Assembly: GCA_027943745.1 (NCBI GenBank)
Contig: AP025763.1
Coordinates: forward strand, 124,001 to 188,000
DNA from: Neptuniibacter victor
Lineage (GTDB): Bacteria; Pseudomonadota; Gammaproteobacteria; Pseudomonadales; Balneatricaceae
DNA: 64,000 bases
Direction: 5' to 3'
This document shows, one piece after another, positions 1 to 8,304 of this stretch. Made by a program: the position numbers and the translations under genes. The notes beneath the pieces were generated by a model. The model saw nothing but the letters and a program-made list of their open reading frames with translations, was not told the DNA's origin and made no database searches. The stretch's first letter is position 1, and each line of letters opens with the position of its first letter.

Positions 1-1
1 A

Positions 2-1408
2 TTGAATCACTTTGCCGCGATTGATCTCACCGGTTTCACGGCAGCAAAAGCGCTCGTTGATACGCTGTCTACGATGGATGAGGGGACGCGAGGCCGCGTA
101 CTCGAGCAGGCTGCGACTCACGCTAGCAAGATCCCCCCTTTTCAAGGTGATGAAACGTATAACGCCGATGGCTCATTTTTAGCTGTGCCTAGCTCTTCCA
201 TGGCGAATGACTTACATAACTTCGCCAATGCTGTGAATAAAAGCGACGATGTTGGCCTGATGCTCGATAAGTTGGATGGGTTTAGTGAAGACCAGCAATC
301 TGATCTTCTACAAATTCTCGGAACGAGTGTTGAGATGGGTGATCGCTTGATGGAGACGTTGTCGGATCGCGATACTAACGCGCAGGATGCAATGTTGAAT
401 CTGCTGTCCGAAGTCGCGCAGAGTGCCAGAGGTTATGCCCCTGAGATTAGCCCTGTCAGTGGTTCTGGAAATGGCGGTGCAATTCTTGAGCATGACAATT
501 ACAGCGGTCGAGTTGTCTGGGATATGGTGGACGATAGCATCGCGCTGATGGAAAGCTATCAGTTTAGCGATGAGCAAATAGAAGAGATGGCTACTGAGCT
601 GACGCATATGGAGCGAAGCGATCAACGAGCTTACTTAGTGATTACTAAAACTGGCTTAGAGCACTTGTTGGGTGAAGGTGGCGAACAAACAATAGCGCTG
701 GATGAGCATCAAGGAGCGTTAGCGACTGTCGAAGCGCTTCGAGGCAGTGCGAGTGTACGTGACACGGTGTTTAAATCGCGTATGGGCGAGGAAACCATTA
801 GCGATGGTACGCGCTTTTATGGCTTAAAAGATGAAGGTGAAAGCCATCGCGACCAAACTGCTACTATCGAACTGTTGGTCACGGATACCTGGTTAAATCA
901 GGGCGGCAGTGAGTCGGATATCTCTCTGCGTTCCACTCAGCTGGCTAACCTTTTAAGGGAGATGGGCGCCGAGCAGAGAGATGGGTTAGTGCATGAGTTG
1001 AATCGCTTTGGTCAGGGCGATATACCTTTGGCACAGCGTTCCTTCACTGATCTGCAAGATGAAAACCAAGGGTTAAGCAATCGGATCGATTCGCTGATTG
1101 AAAGCGACGATGTTGAAGCGCTTTTGGCAACTGCAACGTTGATCTCAGGGGAACAGAAAGAGGATTTTTGGACGGTCACTGCGCTGGCAGAGAAAAATGT
1201 AGATCCTCTGGTTAATCTACTTCAGCAAAGCGATGGAACCGTTCGCAGCCAGATAGTAGAAGCTTTAGCACAACAGTCTGGTTTAGTGGATAGCGGAACG
1301 AAGTCGCGCGACGAGGTGGTTGAGCAGGTCGATGATCTGATTGAGTTTTTTGAACAAGACCCTAGTGAGCAGGATGTTCAACGCTATGTAGACAAGTTAT
1401 TTACATAA
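2..1408 (+). CDS. Unrecognised protein, 3' part (cut by left edge)
   Basis: The reading frame is open to the left edge of the window, so the TTG at position 2 is probably not the true start and this is the C-terminal 468 residues or so of a longer protein. I recognise no family. It is acidic and mainly helical-looking, without a signal peptide, transmembrane segment or cysteine motif in the visible part. Loosely similar segments recur at roughly 100-residue spacing, each with an S-D-D-V or similar start followed by hydrophobic heptads (around residues 80-115, 175-220, 300-345 and 365-420), which suggests degenerate helical repeats. The stop codon lies inside a 13-bp tandem repeat and a strong terminator follows. 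It is cytoplasmic or exported by an N-terminus outside the window; function unknown. Confidence 0.7.
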   Translation: MNHFAAIDLTGFTAAKALVDTLSTMDEGTRGRVLEQAATHASKIPPFQGDETYNADGSFLAVPSSSMANDLHNFANAVNKSDDVGLMLDKLDGFSEDQQSDLLQILGTSVEMGDRLMETLSDRDTNAQDAMLNLLSEVAQSARGYAPEISPVSGSGNGGAILEHDNYSGRVVWDMVDDSIALMESYQFSDEQIEEMATELTHMERSDQRAYLVITKTGLEHLLGEGGEQTIALDEHQGALATVEALRGSASVRDTVFKSRMGEETISDGTRFYGLKDEGESHRDQTATIELLVTDTWLNQGGSESDISLRSTQLANLLREMGAEQRDGLVHELNRFGQGDIPLAQRSFTDLQDENQGLSNRIDSLIESDDVEALLATATLISGEQKEDFWTVTALAEKNVDPLVNLLQQSDGTVRSQIVEALAQQSGLVDSGTKSRDEVVEQVDDLIEFFEQDPSEQDVQRYVDKLFT

Positions 1409-1445
1409 GTTACTTACATAAGCAGCTTACATAAGCTACTTACAT
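1401..1445. repeat. 13-bp tandem repeat, about 3.5 copies
   Basis: TTACATAAG recurs at 1401, 1414 and 1427, and TTACAT at 1440, with a strict 13-bp period and spacers TTAC, CAGC, CTAC. The first copy contains the end of the preceding gene, whose TAA stop is formed by the repeat. This looks like slippage expansion just after the coding region. The repeat also provides in-frame or near-frame stop codons. Confidence 0.85.
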
Positions 1446-1512
1446 CCGTTATTTGGAAAGGCTGTCGAAGTAAGCGGCATATAGTCTGAGTGTAAGTTGA
1501 CCACATGTGAAT

Positions 1513-1538
1513 AAAAAGGAGGCCTCAGCCTCCTTTTT
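1513..1538. terminator. Bidirectional rho-independent terminator
   Basis: Stem of AAAAAGGAGGC with its complement GCCTCCTTTTT around a CTCA loop. T-runs occur on both strands, so it can end the rightward gene before it and the leftward aldehyde dehydrogenase gene after it. Confidence 0.9.
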
Positions 1539-1561
1539 ATCTATTGTGGATAACTTTTTTA

Positions 1562-3061
1562 TTAAATACTCATCAGAACAGATTTCACTTCGGTGTAATG
1601 TTCGATGACATCACTCCCCATCTCGCGGCCTAAACCGGATTGTTTATAACCACCAAATGGCAGGGCTGGATCTAGGGCTGTGTGGCAGTTCACCCACACA
1701 GAACCAGCTTTGATTCGTGGGATCATACGGTGTACTTGGGATAAGTTGTTGGACCAGATACTTGCGCCTAAGCCATATTGGCTGTCGTTCGCAATTCTCA
1801 CCGCTTCATCGATATCGTCAAATGGCATGGCGACCAATACCGGGCCAAAAATCTCTTCCTGAACCACCGTTGAGTTTTGATTTACATCGACCATGACGGT
1901 TGGTTTAACGAAGAAGCCTGGGCCTGCATGAGCATCACCACCGGCGGTAATGGTTGCGCCTGCGCTGATGCCTTGCTGGATGTAGTTGCAAACGCGCTCT
2001 TGCTGGCGTGCCGACACCAGTGGCCCCATCTGTGCGTTAGGGTCTAGGCCCGCGCCTAAGGTCATGTTGGAAGCGATATCAGAGATATCGGCCACCACGT
2101 TATCAAAATGTTTTTTCTGCACGTATAGACGTGAGCCGGCACAACAGACTTGGCCTTGGTTGAAGAAGATCGCATTGGCAGCTCCGGCTGCAGCGCTTTG
2201 AATATCGGCATCTTCTAAAACGATAGTTGGAGATTTTCCGCCTAGCTCGAGTGTTACACGAGTCATTGTGTCGAGCGCAGCTTTACCGATCAGCTTGCCA
2301 ACCTCGGTAGAGCCTGTGAACGTTAACTTATCCACATCAGGGTGGTGCGATAGCGCAGCCCCTGCTTCATGACCGATACCCGTGACAACGTTCAACACTC
2401 CAGCAGGGTAACCCGCTTCTAAGGCCAGTTCTGCTAGCTTCAAAGCGGTTAGCGGCGTTTCTTCAGCCGGTTTTAATACTACGGTACAGCCTGTGGCTAA
2501 GGCGGGGCCCAATTTCCAGCATGCTAACAGTAGCGGGAAGTTCCACGCCACAATTGCACCGACAACACCCACCGCTTCACGGCGAGTGTAGCCATGAAAC
2601 TGAGCATCCGGCATGAAAGGTACAGAAACATCGACACTGCGGCCCTCTATCTTGGTCGCAAAGCCGGCCATGTAGCGTAGGAAATCTACCGCTAGGCGAA
2701 TATCGACATGCTCTGCAATAACCACGCTCTTGCCGTTATCGATTGACTCTATCTCTGCGAGAAGGCCGGCATTTTTCTCAATGAGGTCTGCAAAATCCCA
2801 CAGTAATTTTTGGCGATCGACAGGTTTTATGCGACTCCACTCTGAATCTTCAAATGTTTTACGTGCGGTGGCGACTGCGCGGTCTATATCTGCTTTATTA
2901 CCGCCAGGGACGGTTGCAATTTTCTCACCGTCAGATGGATTGACCACATCTAACGTACGCCCGTCTTCGGCATCTAGCCATTGCTCTCCAATTAGGAATT
3001 TATGCTGGCGTTGGATAAACGCGAGGGCTTCCGCAGAGGGGGATAGCTTTGATTCGCTCAT
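1562..3061 (-). CDS. NAD(P)-dependent aldehyde dehydrogenase
   Basis: A 499-residue member of the aldehyde dehydrogenase superfamily (class 1/2 or phenylacetaldehyde/aminobutyraldehyde-like), full length. Visible family residues are Asn173 in the W-N-F-P segment, the FTGSTEVGK nucleotide-binding loop near 248-256, the general base Glu272 in LELGGKSP and catalytic Cys306 in GQVCCAGSR. There is no signal peptide, so it is cytoplasmic. The start ATG has AGAAGG eight bases upstream. It is divergent from the quinohemoprotein amine dehydrogenase operon and has its own -24/-12 promoter, so I infer that it oxidises the aldehyde released from primary amines to the carboxylic acid. The exact substrate (for example phenylacetaldehyde or an alkanal) cannot be read from the sequence. 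Confidence 0.92.
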   Translation of the reverse strand: MSESKLSPSAEALAFIQRQHKFLIGEQWLDAEDGRTLDVVNPSDGEKIATVPGGNKADIDRAVATARKTFEDSEWSRIKPVDRQKLLWDFADLIEKNAGLLAEIESIDNGKSVVIAEHVDIRLAVDFLRYMAGFATKIEGRSVDVSVPFMPDAQFHGYTRREAVGVVGAIVAWNFPLLLACWKLGPALATGCTVVLKPAEETPLTALKLAELALEAGYPAGVLNVVTGIGHEAGAALSHHPDVDKLTFTGSTEVGKLIGKAALDTMTRVTLELGGKSPTIVLEDADIQSAAAGAANAIFFNQGQVCCAGSRLYVQKKHFDNVVADISDIASNMTLGAGLDPNAQMGPLVSARQQERVCNYIQQGISAGATITAGGDAHAGPGFFVKPTVMVDVNQNSTVVQEEIFGPVLVAMPFDDIDEAVRIANDSQYGLGASIWSNNLSQVHRMIPRIKAGSVWVNCHTALDPALPFGGYKQSGLGREMGSDVIEHYTEVKSVLMSI

Positions 3062-3147
3062 AGTTAAACCTTCTTATTGTTGTTTCTGGTTATACAGAGA
3101 AACCCGCACTAGCTTGCAAATTTCCCGAACAGTTGTGTCTCAGTTAT

Positions 3148-3163
3148 CGCAAAGGCCGTGCCA
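3148..3163 (-). promoter_or_regulatory. Sigma-54 (-24/-12) promoter of the aldehyde dehydrogenase gene
   Basis: Read on the minus strand the sequence is TGGCACGGCCTTTGCG. The GG and GC doublets are exactly 12 bases apart, as in the RpoN consensus TGGCAC-N5-TTGCW. Predicted transcription start is about position 3137, leaving a leader of about 75 bases before the dehydrogenase ATG at 3061. Confidence 0.8.
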
Positions 3164-3323
3164 TGTTCATATTTTTTGCTTAACACTATGAAAAGAAAGG
3201 AGAAATTGTATTCCGGTACTTTAGTATGAATTTCTACGACTGTTTAACTATGAGACAGGGTGTAAAAAAATAAGGCAGTGAAGCCTGAGCGGACTGACTG
3301 GCTTTCTGAGAGGTTGATCAATA

Positions 3324-3364
3324 AGTGTTGCATTTCTGAACAGCAGTGTTGCGGAATGATACAG
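3324..3364. promoter_or_regulatory. 21-bp direct repeat, candidate enhancer (UAS) for a sigma-54 activator
   Basis: Two adjacent 21-bp units start with AGTGTTGC at 3324 and at 3345, and both carry ACAG at unit positions 17-20. Each unit therefore has TGT...ACA half-sites in inverted orientation. The 21-bp spacing is two helical turns, placing two dimers on one DNA face. The repeat lies about 100 bp upstream of the qhpA -24 element and about 165-215 bp from the divergent dehydrogenase promoter, a usual distance for enhancer-binding proteins. The inferred ligand is the activator encoded at 9939-11903. The rest of the intergenic region 3062-3528 (467 bp) shows no gene. Confidence 0.5.
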
Positions 3365-3438
3365 AAAATTCTTTGGTGAACGATCTAAGTAATTACCCTT
3401 ATGTTTTTATCTTATTGAAAAATAACGAATTAAAGTAT

Positions 3439-3455
3439 TTGGCACATGCTGTGCA
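3439..3455 (+). promoter_or_regulatory. Sigma-54 (-24/-12) promoter of the qhpADCB operon
   Basis: TTGGCACATGCTGTGCA has GG at 3441-3442 and GC at 3453-3454, 12 bases apart, fitting the RpoN consensus with a TGGCAC -24 block. Predicted transcription start is near 3466, about 60 bases before the qhpA ATG. No convincing -35/-10 pair competes with it in the same stretch. Confidence 0.8.
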
Positions 3456-3528
3456 ATAGATTCAGGCAGGTTAGAACTACGGGCGACCGTCGTTGCTCAA
3501 CAATAAACATAAAAGGAGTCTGGCCTTG

Positions 3529-5130
3529 ATGAAGAACCTCAAACTACCCCAATTGATGGGTGGCGCTGTGTTAGCAGGTTTGATGCTGCAAGCAGGCGTA
3601 ACCCATGCAGCGGCAGATGCCGAAGCTATTATCAAAAACAAGTGTCTGGCTTGTCACAGTGAGGAGCAGGCTGAGCCGGCTCAATTTAGTCGAATGAGTC
3701 ATCAGCGTAAATCGCCTGAAGGTTGGTTGATGAGCATTGCACGTATGCAAGTGATGCACGGGCTGAAAATTAGTGATGATGAACGTCGGACGCTGGTAAA
3801 ACACTTTTCCGATACTCAAGGCCTTGCGCCAGAAGAAACCGCAGGTGCACGCTACGCGATGGAACGCCGCCTAAATACGATGGAAACGTATGAGTCTTCA
3901 GCGTTTGAAGAGATGTGTGCCCGTTGTCATTCCGGTGCGCGTGTAGAGCTGCAGAGAAGACCTGCAGCTGAGTGGGAAAACCTAGTGCACTTCCATTTAG
4001 GTCAATGGCCAACTCTGGAATATCAAGCCTTGGCACGTGACCGTGATTGGATGCAGCTTGCGCTGAACGAAATGGTGCCACAGCTAGCCGCTGACTTACC
4101 GTTGAAATCGGCTAGTTGGGATAAGTGGAAGAGCATGAAGAAAGTACCTATGGCGGGCCGTTGGAGTTTTAGCGCTCAGATGCCCGGTAAAGGTGATGCT
4201 CGCGGTGTAATGACGATTACCGGTGGTAAGCGTGATCAATATAAGGTGAAACTCGAAGGTGAGTTTGCCGATGGCTCTGCGTTAAAGGGGCAGGGAAGTG
4301 CCATTGTTTATACCGGTTATGAGTGGCGTGCAAATCTGAAAATTGATGGTGTCAAAATGCGCCAAGTGTTTGCAGCTTCCGCCGATGGCGCAGAGCTGAC
4401 AGGTCGTATGTTTGAGACTGTTCATGATGAAGCCGGCATGGATTTTACTGCGGTTCGTGAAGGTAGCGCTCCTAAGCTTCTTTCTGTGCAGCCTGAATTT
4501 ATTCGTGCAGGCAGTACCGAGGTCTTAACGTTAGTCGGCACGGGCTTAGGCAATAAGCTGTCACTGGGTAAAGGCTTGAAGGTGATGGAAGAGTTGTATC
4601 GTGATGACAATAAAGTAGTTGTTCAGGTCAAAGCATCTAAAGATGCGGCGATGGGAACTCGTTCCGTTTCTGCCGGCAAGGCGAATGGCGCATCGCTTAA
4701 CGTATTTGATCAGATTGGAAGCGTCAAAGTTGTTCCAAGCTTTGCTGTCGCTCGTGTAGGCGGTAATGGTGGATCAACCCCTAAATATAACGCCCATTTT
4801 CAAGCCGAAGCATGGATGAACGGTGCCGATGGAAAAGCAGGTACCGATGATGATATGCGTATAGGTTTTGTACCGGCGAGTTGGCATGTGGAGCCGTTTG
4901 ATGCGCAAGCTGAAGCGGATCGTGATACGCACTTTACGGGCAAAATGGATGCTAAAACAGGTCTGTTTACTACCGCTGCTGCCGGTCCTAACCCCGAGCG
5001 TCGTATGTCTACAAACAACGCTGGTAACTTAAAAGTGGTTGCCGATGTGAAAGAGAATGGCAAAACCTTGAGTGCCGATGGGCAACTTATTGTGACGGTT
5101 CAGCGTTGGAACAATCCTCCGCTACCTTAG
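3529..5130 (+). CDS. qhpA: Quinohemoprotein amine dehydrogenase, alpha subunit (diheme)
   Basis: Alpha subunit of the periplasmic quinohemoprotein amine dehydrogenase, which carries two c-type hemes and passes electrons from the CTQ cofactor of the gamma subunit to an external cytochrome or azurin. I place the start at ATG 3529 (533 residues), which has AGGAG 11 bases upstream and gives a clean signal peptide ending about T-H-A; TTG 3493 would add 12 polar residues. Heme motifs are CLACH at 39-43 and CARCH at 130-134. The beta-rich C-terminal part (from about residue 170) corresponds to the Ig-like domains of the family. It is the first gene of a four-gene set, followed by the maturase qhpD after 68 bp. 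Confidence 0.93.
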   Translation: MKNLKLPQLMGGAVLAGLMLQAGVTHAAADAEAIIKNKCLACHSEEQAEPAQFSRMSHQRKSPEGWLMSIARMQVMHGLKISDDERRTLVKHFSDTQGLAPEETAGARYAMERRLNTMETYESSAFEEMCARCHSGARVELQRRPAAEWENLVHFHLGQWPTLEYQALARDRDWMQLALNEMVPQLAADLPLKSASWDKWKSMKKVPMAGRWSFSAQMPGKGDARGVMTITGGKRDQYKVKLEGEFADGSALKGQGSAIVYTGYEWRANLKIDGVKMRQVFAASADGAELTGRMFETVHDEAGMDFTAVREGSAPKLLSVQPEFIRAGSTEVLTLVGTGLGNKLSLGKGLKVMEELYRDDNKVVVQVKASKDAAMGTRSVSAGKANGASLNVFDQIGSVKVVPSFAVARVGGNGGSTPKYNAHFQAEAWMNGADGKAGTDDDMRIGFVPASWHVEPFDAQAEADRDTHFTGKMDAKTGLFTTAAAGPNPERRMSTNNAGNLKVVADVKENGKTLSADGQLIVTVQRWNNPPLP

Positions 5131-5198
5131 GCCTCCCCTGACTAAATCTTTGCTGTGAATAACACGACAAAAATAAAATTAGTGAGGAGGGCCGCTTT

Positions 5199-6629
5199 AT
5201 GGGTGCCCAATTAAATTTAGTAGAACAGAACCTACATTTGGTAGAAGTAAGTTCAAAGCAGTTACTGTTTCATATTCCGTCTAGCAGCTTGTTTGAGCTC
5301 GATGGGTTAACGAAGCAGGTAATTGATCTGCTAAGGCTACGGCCGCAGCAGACAGCTGAACAGCTGATTGGTGAGCTTTCTGGCTTTACTGAGCAGCAGG
5401 TCAGCGAAACGATTCGTGAGATGGTGGCTTTAGAGCTTATCTCTGATGGTTCGCCATTGACTGCCGAGATCGGCCTTAAGAAGGTGACGGAGTTTCCGCT
5501 TAATACCGTGGTATTGAACGTGAACACGGGTTGCAACTTAAGCTGTAGTTATTGCTATAAAGAGGACTTAGACAAGCCTTCTGCAGGCAAGAAAATGGAT
5601 TTCATCACGGCCAAACAATCAGTTGAAATGCTGATTGAAGAGTCGCCTAACGAAGAGCGATATAACATTGTCTTCTTTGGTGGCGAGCCGCTTTCTAACT
5701 TGAGCCTGATCAAGCAGGTTGTAGCGTTTGCCGAAGCGCGTTTTGCTGATTTAGGTAAGCCGGTCGATTTTACGATGACGACCAATGCAACGCTTCTGAC
5801 AGAAGAGATTGTGGATTGGTTAAACCAGCACCGTTTTGGCATCTCTATCAGTATGGATGGCCCCAAAGCTATCCATGATAAGAATCGCATTACCGTGGGA
5901 GGACAGGGAACTTATGACGTTGTTAGCCGTAAAGCGCAAATGTTGTTATCTCGCTATCGCTCACGCCCTGTAGGTGCTCGCGTTACGTTGACCAAAGGCA
6001 TCACGGATGTAGAGCGCATCTGGGATCATCTTTTTAATGAGTTAGGCTTCTCTGAAGTGGGCTTCGCGCCAGTAACTTCAGGTGATGTTAGCTATTTCAA
6101 CCTCAGCGATGAGGAGCTGGTGGATGTTTTTACAAACATGAAAGCATTGGGCCAGAAATACTTAACGGCGGCGCTCGAACATCGAAATATTGGTTTCTCC
6201 AATATGCATCAGCTCATTACTGATATCCACGAAGGGAATAAAAAAGCTCTACCTTGTGGTGCGGGTGTGGCGATGTTGGCGGTTGATCATGAAGGAGGCT
6301 TAAACCTTTGTCACCGCTTTACGGGGTCCGATCTTGATACCTTTGGGGATGTTCAAACCGGCATCGATAAATCTAGATTAGGCGAATTTTTAGATCAGCG
6401 GTTAGATCGAAGTAATACCGGCTGTGAAAGTTGTCGAATCCGTAATTTATGCTCTGGTGGTTGCTACCACGAAAGCTACGCTCGTTTTGAAGATCCAACT
6501 CAACCTGTTTATCACTACTGCGAACTGTTGCGGGACTGGGTGGACTTCGGTATCGAAGTTTACAGCCGCATCATGGCCGAAAATCCGGCTTTTATCGACA
6601 GTTACATATCTCCTCGGAGGGCTCACTGA
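5199..6629 (+). CDS. qhpD: Radical-SAM/SPASM maturase of the amine dehydrogenase gamma subunit
   Basis: A 476-residue radical SAM enzyme that in characterised systems forms the three intrapeptidyl Cys-to-Asp/Glu thioether cross-links in the gamma subunit. The N-terminal part (about 1-95) resembles a PqqD/RiPP-recognition-type winged-helix region. The radical-SAM cluster motif is C112-x3-C116-x2-C119 in [10 protein letters not shown], and the GGEP glycine motif follows. The SPASM region has multiple cysteines (CGAG near 350, then [14 protein letters not shown] and the late HYC). RBS GAGGAGG precedes the ATG. It sits between the alpha and gamma genes, as in known qhp operons, and its last codons carry the RBS of qhpC. 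Confidence 0.93.
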   Translation: MGAQLNLVEQNLHLVEVSSKQLLFHIPSSSLFELDGLTKQVIDLLRLRPQQTAEQLIGELSGFTEQQVSETIREMVALELISDGSPLTAEIGLKKVTEFPLNTVVLNVNTGCNLSCSYCYKEDLDKPSAGKKMDFITAKQSVEMLIEESPNEERYNIVFFGGEPLSNLSLIKQVVAFAEARFADLGKPVDFTMTTNATLLTEEIVDWLNQHRFGISISMDGPKAIHDKNRITVGGQGTYDVVSRKAQMLLSRYRSRPVGARVTLTKGITDVERIWDHLFNELGFSEVGFAPVTSGDVSYFNLSDEELVDVFTNMKALGQKYLTAALEHRNIGFSNMHQLITDIHEGNKKALPCGAGVAMLAVDHEGGLNLCHRFTGSDLDTFGDVQTGIDKSRLGEFLDQRLDRSNTGCESCRIRNLCSGGCYHESYARFEDPTQPVYHYCELLRDWVDFGIEVYSRIMAENPAFIDSYISPRRAH

Positions 6630-6630
6630 T

Positions 6631-6957
6631 ATGAAACATCTCAAGCCTCTTAATAATAAAGCACAACTCCTGGATTCGGCAGTAGAAGAAGGCCAGGTTG
6701 AAGAAGTCGTTGCGATGCAATCCATCGCCGGTTGTACCGCTACAACCGATCCCGGTTGGGAGATAGATGCGTTTGGTGGCGTTACCTCGCTATGCCAGCC
6801 AATGGAATCTGATCTGTATGGTTGTGCTGATCCTTGCTGGTGGCCTGCTCAAGTACCGGACATGATGAACACCTATCCGGATTGGAATGAGAAAGCGCAC
6901 AAATCGGGTGAAGATTGGCGCAATCTTGGCACTGTTTTTCCCGGCGATAACGACTAA
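6631..6957 (+). CDS. qhpC: Quinohemoprotein amine dehydrogenase, gamma subunit (CTQ peptide)
   Basis: A 108-residue precursor of the small catalytic subunit that carries cysteine tryptophylquinone. A GGAGG ribosome site lies at the end of qhpD, one base separates the qhpD stop from this ATG, and longer upstream starts are out of context. With a 28-residue leader removed, every cross-link residue of the characterised enzyme aligns: Cys35-Glu44, Cys55-Asp61 and Cys69-Asp77 (thioethers) and Cys65-Trp71 (CTQ), corresponding to mature 7-16, 27-33, 41-49 and 37-43. The leader is not a Sec signal; in known systems it is cleaved by the protease QhpE and the subunit is exported by a dedicated ABC transporter (QhpF). 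Neither gene is visible here. Confidence 0.95.
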   Translation: MKHLKPLNNKAQLLDSAVEEGQVEEVVAMQSIAGCTATTDPGWEIDAFGGVTSLCQPMESDLYGCADPCWWPAQVPDMMNTYPDWNEKAHKSGEDWRNLGTVFPGDND

Positions 6958-6974
6958 TTCATAGGATGCTAACG

Positions 6975-8117
6975 ATGAACAAGAAAAATACGCTTCGTCG
7001 CTCCATGGCTGCCATGCTGGCGACAGTTACTTTGGGCGCAATGGCCCTAATATCGAGTACCGTGATGGCTGCGCAGGGGCCTGCGCTCAAATCCGGTGAC
7101 GAATATATGATAGTGGCAAACTACCCTAATCAGATGCATGTTTTGGATCTGAAAACCGATTCAATTTATAAAACGTGCGATATGCCTGATCGGTTTGGTC
7201 CGGGGGCTTTGCAGGTATCTCCTGATAAGAAAACCGCTTATATCCTTAACAATGGTTATGAGGATATTTATGGGGTTGATATGGATACCTGTGAAGTAAC
7301 GTTCCATGCCCGTATGGCTGCGAACAAGAAAGAGCGAACTAAGACGATCTACGCATTCGCGTTGAGCTATGACGGCAAAGAACTGTATGCCGTACAGAAC
7401 CCTACGCTTATGGAAAGAGATCATTACCGAGTTCAGCCAACCCGCTTAGCCGTTTACAGCACGGACGCAGGGGTGAATGCTAAACCTATTCGCACTTTCC
7501 CTTCACCGCGATTAGTCACTGCTATGCAGGTGGGTAAAGATGGTGGCCTTTATATGGCGGGTGCAGATATCTACAAAATGGATGTCAAAACCGGTGAATA
7601 TGAGGTGTCAGTACCTAGTCGTAACTGGAAACGAGAGCGTTACGTTCAACCTGATGTGTTGAATGTTTGGGCGGTGCAAACCCCCACTCAAGATTTCACT
7701 ATCTTGTATACAACAGCGCGTTTTCAGAAGGGATCTGAAGATCTAAATTCGGCTGATTGGTTGTATGGCTACTTTAATATCAATTTGGAAACAGGAGAAA
7801 CCGAAACCAAAGATTTTGGCCCTATCACCGAAATCTATTTTACGGGCACACGTTCTCCTAAAGATTCCAACATTATGTATGGCGTACTTAACCGTTTAGC
7901 TAAATATGATATTGAGAAGCAAACGTTACTGAAAGCGGCGGAACTCGATCACTCATATTACTGCATTACCGTCAGCAATGATGGTAGCAAACTGTATCTG
8001 GCAGGTACCCATAACCACGTGGCTGTATTTGATGCCGATACGTTAGAGCGCTTGAATACGATTACGCTGCCGGGCGGTGATATGTCGACGACAACGGCAC
8101 AGGTATTCATCCGTTAA
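6975..8117 (+). CDS. qhpB: Quinohemoprotein amine dehydrogenase, beta subunit (propeller)
   Basis: A 380-residue periplasmic subunit that forms a seven-bladed beta-propeller supporting the gamma subunit at the active site. I prefer ATG 6975 over 6966 because AGGA lies eight bases before it and the protein then begins with M-N-K-K and a normal Sec signal (hydrophobic AAMLATVTLGAMALISS, cleavage near V-M-A-A). Blade-like repeats with D-x-K/T-T patterns run through the mature protein. It begins 17 bases after the qhpC stop, so it is co-transcribed, and it is followed by a hairpin terminator before the porin gene. Confidence 0.92.
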   Translation: MNKKNTLRRSMAAMLATVTLGAMALISSTVMAAQGPALKSGDEYMIVANYPNQMHVLDLKTDSIYKTCDMPDRFGPGALQVSPDKKTAYILNNGYEDIYGVDMDTCEVTFHARMAANKKERTKTIYAFALSYDGKELYAVQNPTLMERDHYRVQPTRLAVYSTDAGVNAKPIRTFPSPRLVTAMQVGKDGGLYMAGADIYKMDVKTGEYEVSVPSRNWKRERYVQPDVLNVWAVQTPTQDFTILYTTARFQKGSEDLNSADWLYGYFNINLETGETETKDFGPITEIYFTGTRSPKDSNIMYGVLNRLAKYDIEKQTLLKAAELDHSYYCITVSNDGSKLYLAGTHNHVAVFDADTLERLNTITLPGGDMSTTTAQVFIR

Positions 8118-8210
8118 TTTCATGTCGTATCAAACGGAAGTAAAGCGACAGTAACGCGTTTCACGCTTTATTAGTCGGTATTTGTTTTAGCAGGATCCAC
8201 TCTGACATTC

Positions 8211-8254
8211 CCCCCTATAGACGGCCTCAATCGAGGCTGTCGGGGGAGCTTTTT
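8211..8254 (+). terminator. Terminator or attenuator between qhpB and the porin gene
   Basis: A long hairpin: CCCCC at 8211-8215 pairs with GGGGG at 8242-8246, and inside it ACGGCCTC pairs with GAGGCTGT around an AATC loop. It is followed by AGCTTTTT. It lies about 95 bp after the qhpB stop and 50 bp before the porin start, so it may end the qhp transcript or let part of it read into the porin gene. No separate porin promoter was evident. Confidence 0.75.
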
Positions 8255-8304
8255 GCCAGAAGTTAGGCTCCTTATAAGAAAAAGAACCCAATTGGAATCT
8301 AACA

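Noticed and set aside
1401-1445. CRISPR-like repeats
   Set aside because: The unit is only 13 bp with 4-bp variable parts and no spacers of CRISPR length.
3493-3528. TTG 3493 as start of qhpA
   Set aside because: It would place polar residues before a proper signal peptide; ATG 3529 has AGGAG at suitable distance.
6424-6630. Longer start for the gamma subunit within qhpD
   Set aside because: The upstream 69 codons are the shifted frame of qhpD; the ATG at 6631 has GGAGG and gives the known leader length.
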